Shown here: piece by piece, positions 8,153 through 16,634 of the stretch
How positions within the stretch are numbered: position 1 is the stretch's first letter
How the letters are laid out: each line of letters starts with the position of its first letter
Notes under the pieces: generated by a model
What the model was told of the DNA's origin: nothing
The model's database searches: none
The model's input: only the letters and a program-made list of their open reading frames with translations
Assembly (NCBI GenBank): GCA_016866775.1
Contig: VGLJ01000041.1
Location: forward strand, 1-42,888
Direction of reading: 5' to 3'
Length of the DNA: 42,888 nucleotides
DNA from: Candidatus Rokuibacteriota bacterium
GTDB lineage: Bacteria; Methylomirabilota; Methylomirabilia; Rokubacteriales; CSP1-6
Made by a program: the position numbers and the translations under genes

Positions 8153-8233
8153 GCGGGCCCGCGCGCGAAGCGCCGCAGGCTTCACTTCGCGGCCCGCTCG
8201 GCCACCTCGATAGCTTTTGATCGTTCTATCGAG
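8153..8233. repeat. Two inverted repeats upstream of the M81 peptidase gene
   Basis: Between the DUF5989 gene and the M81 gene there are two imperfectly stacked dyads. The first spans about 8153-8196: GCGGGCC and GCGAAG pair with CTTCGC and GGCCCGC, with a small bulge. The second is a perfect 8-bp repeat, CTCGATAG (8206-8213) and CTATCGAG (8226-8233), with a 12-nt loop. They could be transcript 3' structures of the carbamoyltransferase operon or operator sites. I see no open reading frame there worth calling. Confidence 0.45.
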
Positions 8234-8272
8234 AGTTCCGCGTAGTCCTAGCGCGATCGGGCGGTGAGGGGG

Positions 8273-8304
8273 ATCGGGGGGAGCGTCAAGACGCTCCCCC
8301 CGAT
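8273..8304 (-). terminator. Perfect hairpin downstream of the carbamoyltransferase operon
   Basis: A perfect 15-bp inverted repeat (arms 8273-8287 and 8290-8304, two bases between them) lies about 40 nt after the DUF5989 stop codon. The arms are very G/C-rich (GGGGGGAGCGTC). No U-tract follows on either strand, so this would be a non-canonical terminator or a 3'-end stabiliser. Its position matches the end of the three-gene operon. Confidence 0.55.
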
Positions 8305-8345
8305 GTTGAACAAGACGAGCGTCCGCTGGGAGCTCGGTTCTCTCG

Positions 8346-8521
8346 TTAGAACAGCGTATATATAAACGGGGCGATGGCGCTCGACTGCGCGAAGATCACG
8401 AGCGCGCCGAACATCAGCAGCACCAGGATCATCGGCGTCAGCCACCACCACTTGTGACTCCAGAAGAACTCGAGCAGCTCACCCGCGATGCCGAGCCGGT
8501 TGACGAGCCCGGTGAAGACGC

Positions 8522-8525
<4 letters not shown>
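8346..8525 (-). CDS. DUF5989 small membrane protein
   Basis: 59 residues. It starts MSVFTGLVNRLGIAGELLEFFWSHK, then has one transmembrane helix (WWWLTPMILVLLMFGALVIFA, about 26-46) and a short tail ending FIYTLF. Proteins of this size and pattern (DUF5989) are commonly encoded next to NodU/CmcH-family carbamoyltransferases, for example around saxitoxin-type and polysaccharide clusters. Their function is not known. The ATG at 8523-8525 overlaps the carbamoyltransferase stop as ATGA, so translation is coupled. It is easily missed because of its size. Confidence 0.85.
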
Positions 8526-10326
<1,801 letters not shown>

Positions 10327-10327
<1 letters not shown>

Positions 10328-10557
10328 CACGCCTGCCGCCGCGCGCGAATGAGGGGGTCGTCGGACGGCGCGGGCGGACGCACGCGCCATCCGTCGCCCC
10401 TTCGCCTGAGTCCCAGTGGATCGGCGGCGCGGACACCGAGCCCGAAGGGCGCGAGGATCACGAAGTAGAAGATCGTGAGGAGGACGCGGGCCTGAACATC
10501 GCCCACTTTCCTCCCGACCCGCTTCCAGCCTTCCCACGCGCGTCGAAGCAACGTCAT
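10327..10557 (-). CDS. Small membrane protein of the carbamoyltransferase module
   Basis: 76 residues from the ATG at 10555-10557; a TTG two codons upstream is less likely. It has a basic N-terminal region (LLRRAWEGWKRVGRKVGDVQ), one hydrophobic segment (ARVLLTIFYFVILAPFGLGVRAA) and a polar tail. The pattern resembles the short membrane proteins, including the SxtJ-like group, found beside NodU-type carbamoyltransferases and DUF5989. I cannot assign it with certainty. Its stop overlaps the carbamoyltransferase start by one base (TGATG), so the three genes form one unit. The start lies 47 bp from that of the divergent epimerase gene, leaving a very compact shared promoter region. Confidence 0.72.
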
Positions 10558-10588
10558 GGACAACCCGGGTAGCCTAGCACAGGCCTGT

Positions 10589-10594
10589 TATACT
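10589..10594 (+). promoter_or_regulatory. Putative -10 element, epimerase gene
   Basis: TATACT ends 10 nt before the GTG start at 10605. Transcription starting the usual 5-9 nt after a -10 box would give a transcript with almost no leader. No -35 hexamer is recognisable in the 47-bp divergent spacer. Confidence 0.42.
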
Positions 10595-10604
10595 TCAGTC
10601 CGTC

Positions 10605-11552
10605 GTGCCTTCTCCCCGCCTCGTGACCGGTGGTGCCGGGTTCATCGGGTCCCACGTGGTCGAGCGCCTCCTGAAGGACGGTTTCCAGGTTCGAATCTTC
10701 GACAACTTCTCCACCGGACGGCGGGAAAACCTCGAGTTCGCCAAGGGCGCCGGCACCGCCGTGGAGCTCGTCGAGGGGGACTTGCGCGACCTGGCGGCGG
10801 TGGAGCGCGCCGTCCGGGGAGTCGACGTGGTCTACCACCAGGCGGCGATGCGGTCGGTGCCCCGTTCGGTGGACGACCCGCTCGGCGCGAACGAGAACAA
10901 CGTCACCGGAACGCTGCACCTCCTCGACGCGGCCCGGCGCCTCGGCGTCCGGCGCGTGGTGTACGCGTCGTCCTCCTCGGTCTACGGCGACAACCCGGAG
11001 CTGCCGAAGCGCGAGGACCAGCCGCCGGCGCCGATCTCGCCGTACGCGGTGTCGAAGGCGGCGGGAGAGCAGTACGCGCGCGTGTGGACGAAGCTCTACG
11101 GCGTCGAGACGGTCGGGCTCCGCTACTTCAACGTGTTCGGCCCGCGCCAGGACCCCAAGTCCGAGTACGCCGCCGTGCTCCCGCGCTTCATCCTGTGGGC
11201 GCTCCGCGGCGAGGTGCTCGACGTGCACGGCGACGGCACGCAGTCGCGCGACTTCACCTACATCGACAACGTCGTCGAGGCGAACATCCTCGCCGGCGAG
11301 GCGCCCGACGCGAGCGGCGAAGCCTTCAACGTCGGCTGCGGCGACCGCACCAGCCTGCTCGACGTGATCGCGATGCTCGAATCGATCCTCGGCCGGAAGG
11401 TCGAGCGCCGGCACACGCCGAGCCGCGGCGGCGACGTCCCGCACACCATGGCGGACGTCTCGAAAGCCAAGCGCCTCATGGGCTACACTCCGCTGGTCGG
11501 CTTCGCGGAAGGCTTCAGCCGCACCGTCGAGTACTTCCGCGCCTTCGCGTAA
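10605..11552 (+). CDS. NAD-dependent epimerase/dehydratase (UDP-sugar 4-epimerase type)
   Basis: 315 residues, extended short-chain dehydrogenase. The NAD-binding motif VTGGAGFIGSH is at residues 7-17, the catalytic serine stretch SSSSVYG near 121-127, and the YxxxK pair in SPYAVSKAAGEQYA near 144. The substrate side has RYFNVFGPRQDP and DGTQSRDFTYIDNV, which resemble UDP-glucose or UDP-N-acetylglucosamine 4-epimerases (GalE/WbpP group). It would supply an activated sugar for the glycan built by the downstream genes. Start is the GTG at 10605, preceded by a -10-like box but no ribosome-binding site, so the message may be leaderless. Divergent from the carbamoyltransferase operon. Confidence 0.9.
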   Translation: MPSPRLVTGGAGFIGSHVVERLLKDGFQVRIFDNFSTGRRENLEFAKGAGTAVELVEGDLRDLAAVERAVRGVDVVYHQAAMRSVPRSVDDPLGANENNVTGTLHLLDAARRLGVRRVVYASSSSVYGDNPELPKREDQPPAPISPYAVSKAAGEQYARVWTKLYGVETVGLRYFNVFGPRQDPKSEYAAVLPRFILWALRGEVLDVHGDGTQSRDFTYIDNVVEANILAGEAPDASGEAFNVGCGDRTSLLDVIAMLESILGRKVERRHTPSRGGDVPHTMADVSKAKRLMGYTPLVGFAEGFSRTVEYFRAFA

Positions 11553-11591
11553 GCCGCCTCAGGTTCCAACGCATCCCGGGGAGGGGCTTTC

Positions 11592-13100
11592 ATGTATCGC
11601 GCGATCGCGCTCGTCCAGCTTGCCGTGTTCCTCGCCGCCCTGGCCGTCGGCCCCGCAGCCGCGCAGTCGAGCCAGCTCACGGTCCAGGCGTCCAACGAGC
11701 CGCCGGGCCTCGACATGACGGCCACGCCCGCGACGGCCACGTCGGGCGTCGTCTTCTACAACATCCAGGAATCGCTGGTGAAGGTCGACCGGACCGGCAA
11801 GCTCGTGCCGTGGCTCGCCGAGCGCTGGCACACGACCGACAACAAGAACTACACGTTCTTCCTGAAGAAGGGCGTCAAGTTCCACAACGGCCGCGAGCTG
11901 AAGGCCTCCGACGTGAAGTTCGTGATGGAACGGGCGATGAACCCGGAGACCAAGCATCCGAACCCGGTCAACTTCCGGTCGATCGGCGACATCATCGTCA
12001 AGGACGACTACACGGTCACCATCGCGCTCAAGGAGACGAACGCGAACTTCCTCCTCTACATGGCGCGGTCGGGCTCCGTGATCTATCCGCGCGAGGCCGT
12101 CGACACGCTGAAGAGCGCGCCGGTCGGCACCGGGCCGTTCACGCTCTCGGAGTGGGCGCGCGGCGACAAGATCGTGCTCAAGAAGAACCCCGACTACCAC
12201 GTCAAGGGGCTGCCGAAGCTCGACCGCGTCGTCTACCGATTCATTTCCGACCCCAACGCGGTGCAGGCGGCGCTCAAGGCCGGCGACGTCGACGTGTCGT
12301 TCTTCGGTCTCGGGCCCGAGCACGTCGTCGAGCTGAAGAAGGACCCGCGCTTCCAGGTGATCGTCGGCGACACGACCAACGACGTCATCCTCGCCATGAA
12401 CAACGCGAAGAAGCCCTACAGCGACGTCAAGGTCCGGCGGGCCGTCACCCACGCGATCAACAAGCCGGACGTCCTGAAGGGCGCGATGTTCGGGATGGGC
12501 AAGGTCCTCGGCAGCAACGTCGACCCGCTGAACCCGTACTACGTCGACGTGTCGGGCGCGATGCCGCACGACCCGGCGAAGGCGAAGAAGCTCCTGGCCG
12601 AGGCGGGCTATCCGAAGGGCTTCGACACGGTGTTGAAGGTCGCGCCGACGTACTACTACACGGTGCGCACGGGCGAGATCCTGGCCGACCAGCTCAAGAA
12701 GGTCGGCGTCAACGTGAAGATCGAGCAGATCGAGTGGGGCCAGTGGCTCGATCGCGTCTTCTGCCGGCCCGCGTCCGGCTGCAAGGACCCGGAGTACGAC
12801 CTCACGATCATCGGCCACGCGGAGGCGTGGGACATCGCGAACTACGCGAACCCGAAGTACTACTACCGGTACGACTCGAAGAAGTTCCAGGAGCTCTTCC
12901 AGAAGTCCGAGGTGACGCTCGACGACAAGGCGCGCCGCGAGCAGTACGTGTCGCTCCAGCGGATGCTCGTCGACGACGCGCCGGCGGTGTGGCTCTACAT
13001 GCATCCGCGGCTCGTGGTCGCGAAGAAGAGCATCACCGGCATCTGGAAGGATCTGCCCGTGCCCTCGGCCGATCTCTCGGAGGTCGGCTGGGCGAAGTAG
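11592..13100 (+). CDS. Peptide/nickel-type ABC transporter substrate-binding protein (SBP family 5)
   Basis: 502 residues. Signal peptide at 1-24 or so (ALVQLAVFLAALAVGPAAA, then QSS). Typical family-5 features follow: PWLAERWHTTDNKNYTFFLKKGVKFHNGRELKASDV, and later VRRAVTHAINKPDVL. The family binds di- and oligopeptides, nickel chelates, glutathione or sugars; this sequence does not tell which. A strong ribosome-binding site (GGGGAGGGGC) precedes the ATG. Two permease genes follow at 12 nt and 0 nt spacing. It begins 39 nt after the epimerase stop. A terminator-like hairpin lies just downstream, inside the first permease gene. Confidence 0.92.
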   Translation: MYRAIALVQLAVFLAALAVGPAAAQSSQLTVQASNEPPGLDMTATPATATSGVVFYNIQESLVKVDRTGKLVPWLAERWHTTDNKNYTFFLKKGVKFHNGRELKASDVKFVMERAMNPETKHPNPVNFRSIGDIIVKDDYTVTIALKETNANFLLYMARSGSVIYPREAVDTLKSAPVGTGPFTLSEWARGDKIVLKKNPDYHVKGLPKLDRVVYRFISDPNAVQAALKAGDVDVSFFGLGPEHVVELKKDPRFQVIVGDTTNDVILAMNNAKKPYSDVKVRRAVTHAINKPDVLKGAMFGMGKVLGSNVDPLNPYYVDVSGAMPHDPAKAKKLLAEAGYPKGFDTVLKVAPTYYYTVRTGEILADQLKKVGVNVKIEQIEWGQWLDRVFCRPASGCKDPEYDLTIIGHAEAWDIANYANPKYYYRYDSKKFQELFQKSEVTLDDKARREQYVSLQRMLVDDAPAVWLYMHPRLVVAKKSITGIWKDLPVPSADLSEVGWAK

Positions 13101-13112
13101 CTTCATCCTGAC

Positions 13113-14057
13113 GTGAAGAGCTACGTCCTCAGGAGGGTCGCGGCGTTCGTCGCGACCCTCTTTTTCGTGTCGGTCCTCGTCTTCGTCGTCATCCGCATCC
13201 TGCCGGGTGATCCCGCCGCGGTCATCATGGGCACCGAGGGCAGCCCGGAGGCCACGGCGCGCTTGCGCGCATCGATGGGTCTCGATCGCCCGCTCGCGGT
13301 CCAGTATGTCGACTGGCTCGCGCGGGCGGTGCGCGGCGATCTCGGCATGTCGATCCAGTACGACGTCCCGGTCGGCCGCCTGATCGTCACGCGGCTGCCC
13401 GTCACGTTGCCGCTCATGGGGCTCGCGGCGTTCTTCATGGTCAGCGTCGCGCTGCCGCTCGGCATCTTCGCGGCCACGCGACACCGCCGGCTCGGCGACT
13501 ACCTGACGATGGTCTTCTCGCAGCTCGGCATCGCCGTGCCGTCGTTCTGGGCGGGGCTGCTCCTCATCCTCCTGTTCTCCGTGCGTCTCGGCTGGGTGCA
13601 GTCCGGCGGCTTTGCGGGATGGGAGGAAGGATTCTGGCCGGCGCTGCGGTCGCTGCTGCTGCCCGCGCTCGCGCTCGGCTTCTTCCAGGCCGCCGTCCTC
13701 ATTCGCGCGACCCGCTCCGCCGTCCTCGACGTCCTGCGCGAGGATTACGTCCGCACCGCGCGGGCCAAGGGCGTGCGCGAGGGGCTGGTCGTCGTCAAGC
13801 ACACGTTCCGCAACGCCATGATCCCCGTCGTCACCGTCGCCGGGCTCCAGCTCGGTCAGCTCATCGCCGGCAGCATCATCCTCGAGTCCGTGTTCGCGCT
13901 TCCGGGGCTCGGCCGCCTGGCGCTCGGGGCGATCACGGCGCGCGACCTGCCCGTCGTGCAAGGCGTGACGCTGTTCGTGGCCTCGTGCATCGTCGCGATC
14001 AACTTCCTCGTCGACCTGACCTACGTGCTGCTCGACCCGCGGATCCGGTACGACTGA
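13113..14057 (+). CDS. ABC transporter permease, DppB/OppB type
   Basis: 314 residues from a GTG at 13113. Six membrane segments are expected: the first is AAFVATLFFVSVLVFVVIRILPGDPA, with the RILPGDPA motif that closes TM1 in DppB-type permeases. The coupling motif is DYVRTARAKGVREGLVVVKHTFRNAMIPVV (about 210-239) and the C-terminus is LDPRIRYD, both typical. It is the inner-membrane partner of the next gene's product. The DNA for codons 7-18 contains a stem-loop followed by five T residues (13133-13165), so transcription may partly end inside this gene. Confidence 0.92.
   Translation: MKSYVLRRVAAFVATLFFVSVLVFVVIRILPGDPAAVIMGTEGSPEATARLRASMGLDRPLAVQYVDWLARAVRGDLGMSIQYDVPVGRLIVTRLPVTLPLMGLAAFFMVSVALPLGIFAATRHRRLGDYLTMVFSQLGIAVPSFWAGLLLILLFSVRLGWVQSGGFAGWEEGFWPALRSLLLPALALGFFQAAVLIRATRSAVLDVLREDYVRTARAKGVREGLVVVKHTFRNAMIPVVTVAGLQLGQLIAGSIILESVFALPGLGRLALGAITARDLPVVQGVTLFVASCIVAINFLVDLTYVLLDPRIRYD
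13133..13165 (+). terminator. Intrinsic-terminator-like hairpin inside the permease coding start
   Basis: A perfect 10-bp stem (GAGGGTCGCG at 13133-13142 with CGCGACCCTC at 13151-13160) has an 8-nt loop and is followed at once by TTTTT (13161-13165). This is the form of a rho-independent terminator. It lies 33 nt after the stop of the substrate-binding protein gene but within codons 7-18 of the downstream permease. It encodes acceptable residues (RRVAAFVATLFF), so the sequence serves both functions or resembles a terminator by chance. A ribosome translating the permease would melt it, which suggests translation-dependent attenuation. Confidence 0.6.
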
Positions 14058-14876
14058 ATGCGCCGGCGCCCCCTCCGCCACGCGGCCTTCACGCTCGGCG
14101 CCGCCGTCACGCTGCTCCTGCTCTTCACCGCGGCGCTGAGCCTCGCGTGGACGCCGATGGATCCGCTCGCGATGTCGATCGGCGGGCGCCTCGCGGGCCC
14201 GTCGGCCGAGCATCCGTTCGGGACCGACCAGTACGGGCGCGACCTGCTCTCGCGCGTGATGACGGGTGCGGTGACGTCGATCCTGGTCGGTGTCATCGCC
14301 GTCGGCATCGCCAGCGCGATCGGCATCGTGCTCGGGATGCTCAGCGGCTACGTCGGCGGGTGGATCGACGAGACGCTGATGCGCGTCGTCGACGCGGTGC
14401 AGGGGTTCCCGGCGATCCTCTCCGCGCTCCTGTTCACATCGGTCTTCGGGCCGGGGATGGTCATCAGCATGGTCGCGATCGGGCTCGCGTTCGTCCCGGC
14501 CTTCGCGCGACTCACGCGCGGCAGCTTCCTCGAGCTCCGCGCGCGCGAGTTCGTGATCGCCGCGCAGGCGCTGGGCGCGCGCGATCGCCGGCTCGTGGTG
14601 CGGCACATCCTGCCGAACACGCTCGCGCCGCTCATCGTGCAGGCGACCACGAGCTTCCCCGTCGCGATCCTCGCGGAAGCCGGGCTCGCGTATCTCGGCC
14701 TCGGCACGCAGCCGCCGCATCCGTCGTGGGGCCTCATGCTGAAGGACGCGCAGAACTTCCTGTCGATGAGCCCGGGCTACGCGCTGTTCCCCGGCGGCGC
14801 GATCGCGCTGACCGTGCTTGGTCTGAATCTCCTCGGCGACGGGCTGCGCGATCTGCTCGATCCGAAGACGGCGTGA
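14058..14876 (+). CDS. ABC transporter permease, DppC/OppC type
   Basis: 272 residues; the ATG directly follows the stop of the previous permease. The first membrane segment (AAVTLLLLFTAALSLAW) is followed by the DppC hallmark HPFGTDQYGRDLLSRVMTG near residues 54-72. The coupling loop ELRAREFVIAAQALGARDRRLVVRHILPN (about 156-184) and the end segment SYxxFPGGAIALTVLGLNLLGDGLRDLLDP type are clear. It forms a heterodimer with the DppB-type partner. No DppD/DppF ATPase genes follow; the next gene, 48 nt on, is a sugar enzyme, so the ATPases must come from elsewhere in the genome. Confidence 0.92.
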   Translation: MRRRPLRHAAFTLGAAVTLLLLFTAALSLAWTPMDPLAMSIGGRLAGPSAEHPFGTDQYGRDLLSRVMTGAVTSILVGVIAVGIASAIGIVLGMLSGYVGGWIDETLMRVVDAVQGFPAILSALLFTSVFGPGMVISMVAIGLAFVPAFARLTRGSFLELRAREFVIAAQALGARDRRLVVRHILPNTLAPLIVQATTSFPVAILAEAGLAYLGLGTQPPHPSWGLMLKDAQNFLSMSPGYALFPGGAIALTVLGLNLLGDGLRDLLDPKTA

Positions 14877-14889
14877 CGGGCTTCGCGAG

Positions 14890-14919
14890 TTGACTTTCGC
14901 GAATGCTTGTCGCTATGGT
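14890..14919 (+). promoter_or_regulatory. Sigma70-like promoter of the GDP-sugar enzyme gene
   Basis: TTGACT (14890-14895), an 18-nt spacer and TATGGT (14914-14919). The GTG start at 14925 is only 5 nt after the -10 box, so transcription would begin at or inside the start codon. This is the only place in the window where both hexamers can be pointed to. Confidence 0.5.
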
Positions 14920-14924
14920 GCGAC

Positions 14925-15887
14925 GTGGCTGTCCGCGTTCTGATCACCGGTGTCACGGGCTTCGTCGGGAGTCATCTCGCCGAGTACGCGCTCGCGCAGG
15001 GCGCCGAAGTGTGGGGGTCGTGCCGCTGGCGGAGCAAAACCGAGAATATCGATCACCTCCGCGATCAGCTCCATCTCGTCGAGTGTGATCTTCGCGATCT
15101 CTCGTCGGTGCACCACCTCGTGGAGCAGGCGTCGCCCGAGTACATCGTGCACCTCGCCGCGCAGAGCTTCGTCGCCTCGTCGTGGCACACGCCGGCGGAG
15201 ACGCTGTACACGAACTCCATCAGCCAGGTGAACCTGCTCGAGACCATCCGCCCGGGCAAGACGGACGCGCCGCGCTTCCTGGCGATCGGCTCCAGCGAGG
15301 AGTACGGCAAGGTCTTCGACGACGAGCTGCCCATCAAGGAGACGAACGCGCTGCGTCCGCTCTCTCCGTACGCCGTGAGCAAGGTCACGCAGGACCTCAT
15401 GGGCTACCAGTACTTCCAGAGCTACGGTCTGCCGATCATCCGCACCCGCGCGTTCAATCACGAAGGCCCGCGGCGGGGCGACGTGTTCGTCACGTCGAAC
15501 TTCGCGCGGCAGGTGGCGGAGATCGAGGCCGGCAAGCGCCCGCCCGTCATCCACGTGGGCAACCTGAAGGCGCGGCGCGACTACACGGACGTGCGCGACA
15601 TCGTGCGCGGCTACTGGCGGCTGCTCGAATCCGGCGAGCCCGGCGAGGTCTACAACCTGTGCAGCGGCCGCGCGTGGGCGATCCAGGAAGTGCTCGACTT
15701 CATGCTGACGGGGAGCCGCGTACGCGGCATCGCCACGAAGGAAGATCCCGCGCGCCTGCGTCCGTCGGACGTGCCCGTGCTGCTCGGCGACGCCGGGAAG
15801 ATCGAGCGCACCGTGGGGTGGCGGCCGGCGATCGACTTCTCGAAGACGCTCGCCGACACGCTCGACTACTGGCGCGAACGGACCTAA
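14925..15887 (+). CDS. GDP-mannose 4,6-dehydratase / GDP-deoxyhexose reductase-like SDR
   Basis: 320 residues from the GTG at 14925; upstream in-frame codons extend only to a TTG and lie within the likely promoter. NAD(P)-binding motif LITGVTGFVGSHLAEYAL is at residues 5-22. A catalytic region IGSSEEYG, then SPYAVSKVTQDLMGYQYF containing the YxxxK pair, and TRAFNHEGPRRGD mark the GDP-mannose dehydratase / RmlD-related group (Gmd/Rmd). It probably makes a GDP-6-deoxysugar for the polysaccharide. The first step (Gmd) and second step (Rmd) enzymes are hard to separate by eye; the size and FNHEGPRRGD segment lean to the Rmd or Gmd-like side. Its stop overlaps the stop of the convergent methyltransferase gene. 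Confidence 0.85.
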   Translation: MAVRVLITGVTGFVGSHLAEYALAQGAEVWGSCRWRSKTENIDHLRDQLHLVECDLRDLSSVHHLVEQASPEYIVHLAAQSFVASSWHTPAETLYTNSISQVNLLETIRPGKTDAPRFLAIGSSEEYGKVFDDELPIKETNALRPLSPYAVSKVTQDLMGYQYFQSYGLPIIRTRAFNHEGPRRGDVFVTSNFARQVAEIEAGKRPPVIHVGNLKARRDYTDVRDIVRGYWRLLESGEPGEVYNLCSGRAWAIQEVLDFMLTGSRVRGIATKEDPARLRPSDVPVLLGDAGKIERTVGWRPAIDFSKTLADTLDYWRERT

Positions 15888-16609
15888 CGCTCCGCGACGC
15901 CGATGACGTTCGCGGTGTAGACGCCCCCCATCGCGTCGCCGTTCGCCGCGAGCATCCACCCGCGCACCGCCGGCCGCAGGATCGCCTTCCACACGAGCCG
16001 TCGCACGGTTCCCGCGGGGCCGCGCCCGTGCGGCGCGGCTTCCCGGAACGCGTGCGGCGCCAGCCCCGCCGTGCGGAAGAGCTGGGCGAGGCTGCGCGTC
16101 GTGAAGGCACGGACGTGCGTGAGGTCGTCGTAGCGGAGCGGGCTGAGCGGCGCGAGCGCGTTCGGGACGTGGACCACGAAGCGGCCGCCCGGACGCAGCG
16201 CATCCCGCGCGGCGCGGACGACGGCGACCAGCGCGTCGGTGTCGAGATGCTCGAGCACGTCGAGCGCCAGGATGCAGTCGAAGCGCTCGCGGCGGGTCTC
16301 GAGCCAGCGGGTGGCGTCGTCCCGCGTGACGTTGGTCAGCGTCAGCCGCTCGCGCGCGTACGCGACCTGCTCCTCGCTCACGTCCACGCCCTCGCATCGC
16401 GTGTACCCGGCGGCCGCGAGTGCCACGAGGTAGCGGCCCCACCCGCAGCCGATCTCGGCGATCGCCGCGCCGTGGTCGGCGGGCAGCCACGGCGCGATGT
16501 GCGCCGTGAAGTACCGCTGGCTCCAGGCGAGCGCCGCGCGCGGGTCGCCGCCGTCGGGGAAGACGGTGGTCGACGTGTAGCGCCGGTAACGCTCGGCCTC
16601 GCCCGCCAT
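15884..16609 (-). CDS. Class I SAM-dependent methyltransferase
   Basis: 241 residues. The SAM-binding motif I is AIAEIGCGWGRYLVALAAAG at about 49-68; the acidic second strand is EGVDVSEEQVAYAR and motif IV is CILALDVLEHLD. The overall pattern is the Methyltransf_11/23 group used on sugars, lipids and small molecules. It is the only minus-strand gene in the polysaccharide locus and is tail-to-tail with the preceding SDR gene, the two stops sharing bases 15885-15886. Its ATG at 16607-16609 faces the flippase gene, 25 bp away. It may methylate a sugar of the glycan; that is inference from location. Confidence 0.87.
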   Translation of the reverse strand: MAGEAERYRRYTSTTVFPDGGDPRAALAWSQRYFTAHIAPWLPADHGAAIAEIGCGWGRYLVALAAAGYTRCEGVDVSEEQVAYARERLTLTNVTRDDATRWLETRRERFDCILALDVLEHLDTDALVAVVRAARDALRPGGRFVVHVPNALAPLSPLRYDDLTHVRAFTTRSLAQLFRTAGLAPHAFREAAPHGRGPAGTVRRLVWKAILRPAVRGWMLAANGDAMGGVYTANVIGVAER

Positions 16610-16634
16610 GGTGGTACGATACCGCGGTCGCTGC

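Noticed and set aside
11559-14720. A 1053-codon minus-strand frame opposite the Dpp genes
   Set aside because: Composition (Arg, Glu, Asp, His repeats) is that of a GC-rich antisense frame; the plus-strand genes there have clear families.
14907-14924. TTG start for the GDP-sugar SDR gene
   Set aside because: It would place the start within the TTGACT-N18-TATGGT promoter and add six residues before a normal SDR N-terminus.
16608-16634. Upstream ATG at 16608 for the flippase gene
   Set aside because: It lies within the CCATGG that also starts the divergent methyltransferase and adds residues (VVRYRGRC) unlike a MurJ N-terminus; 16635 fits better.
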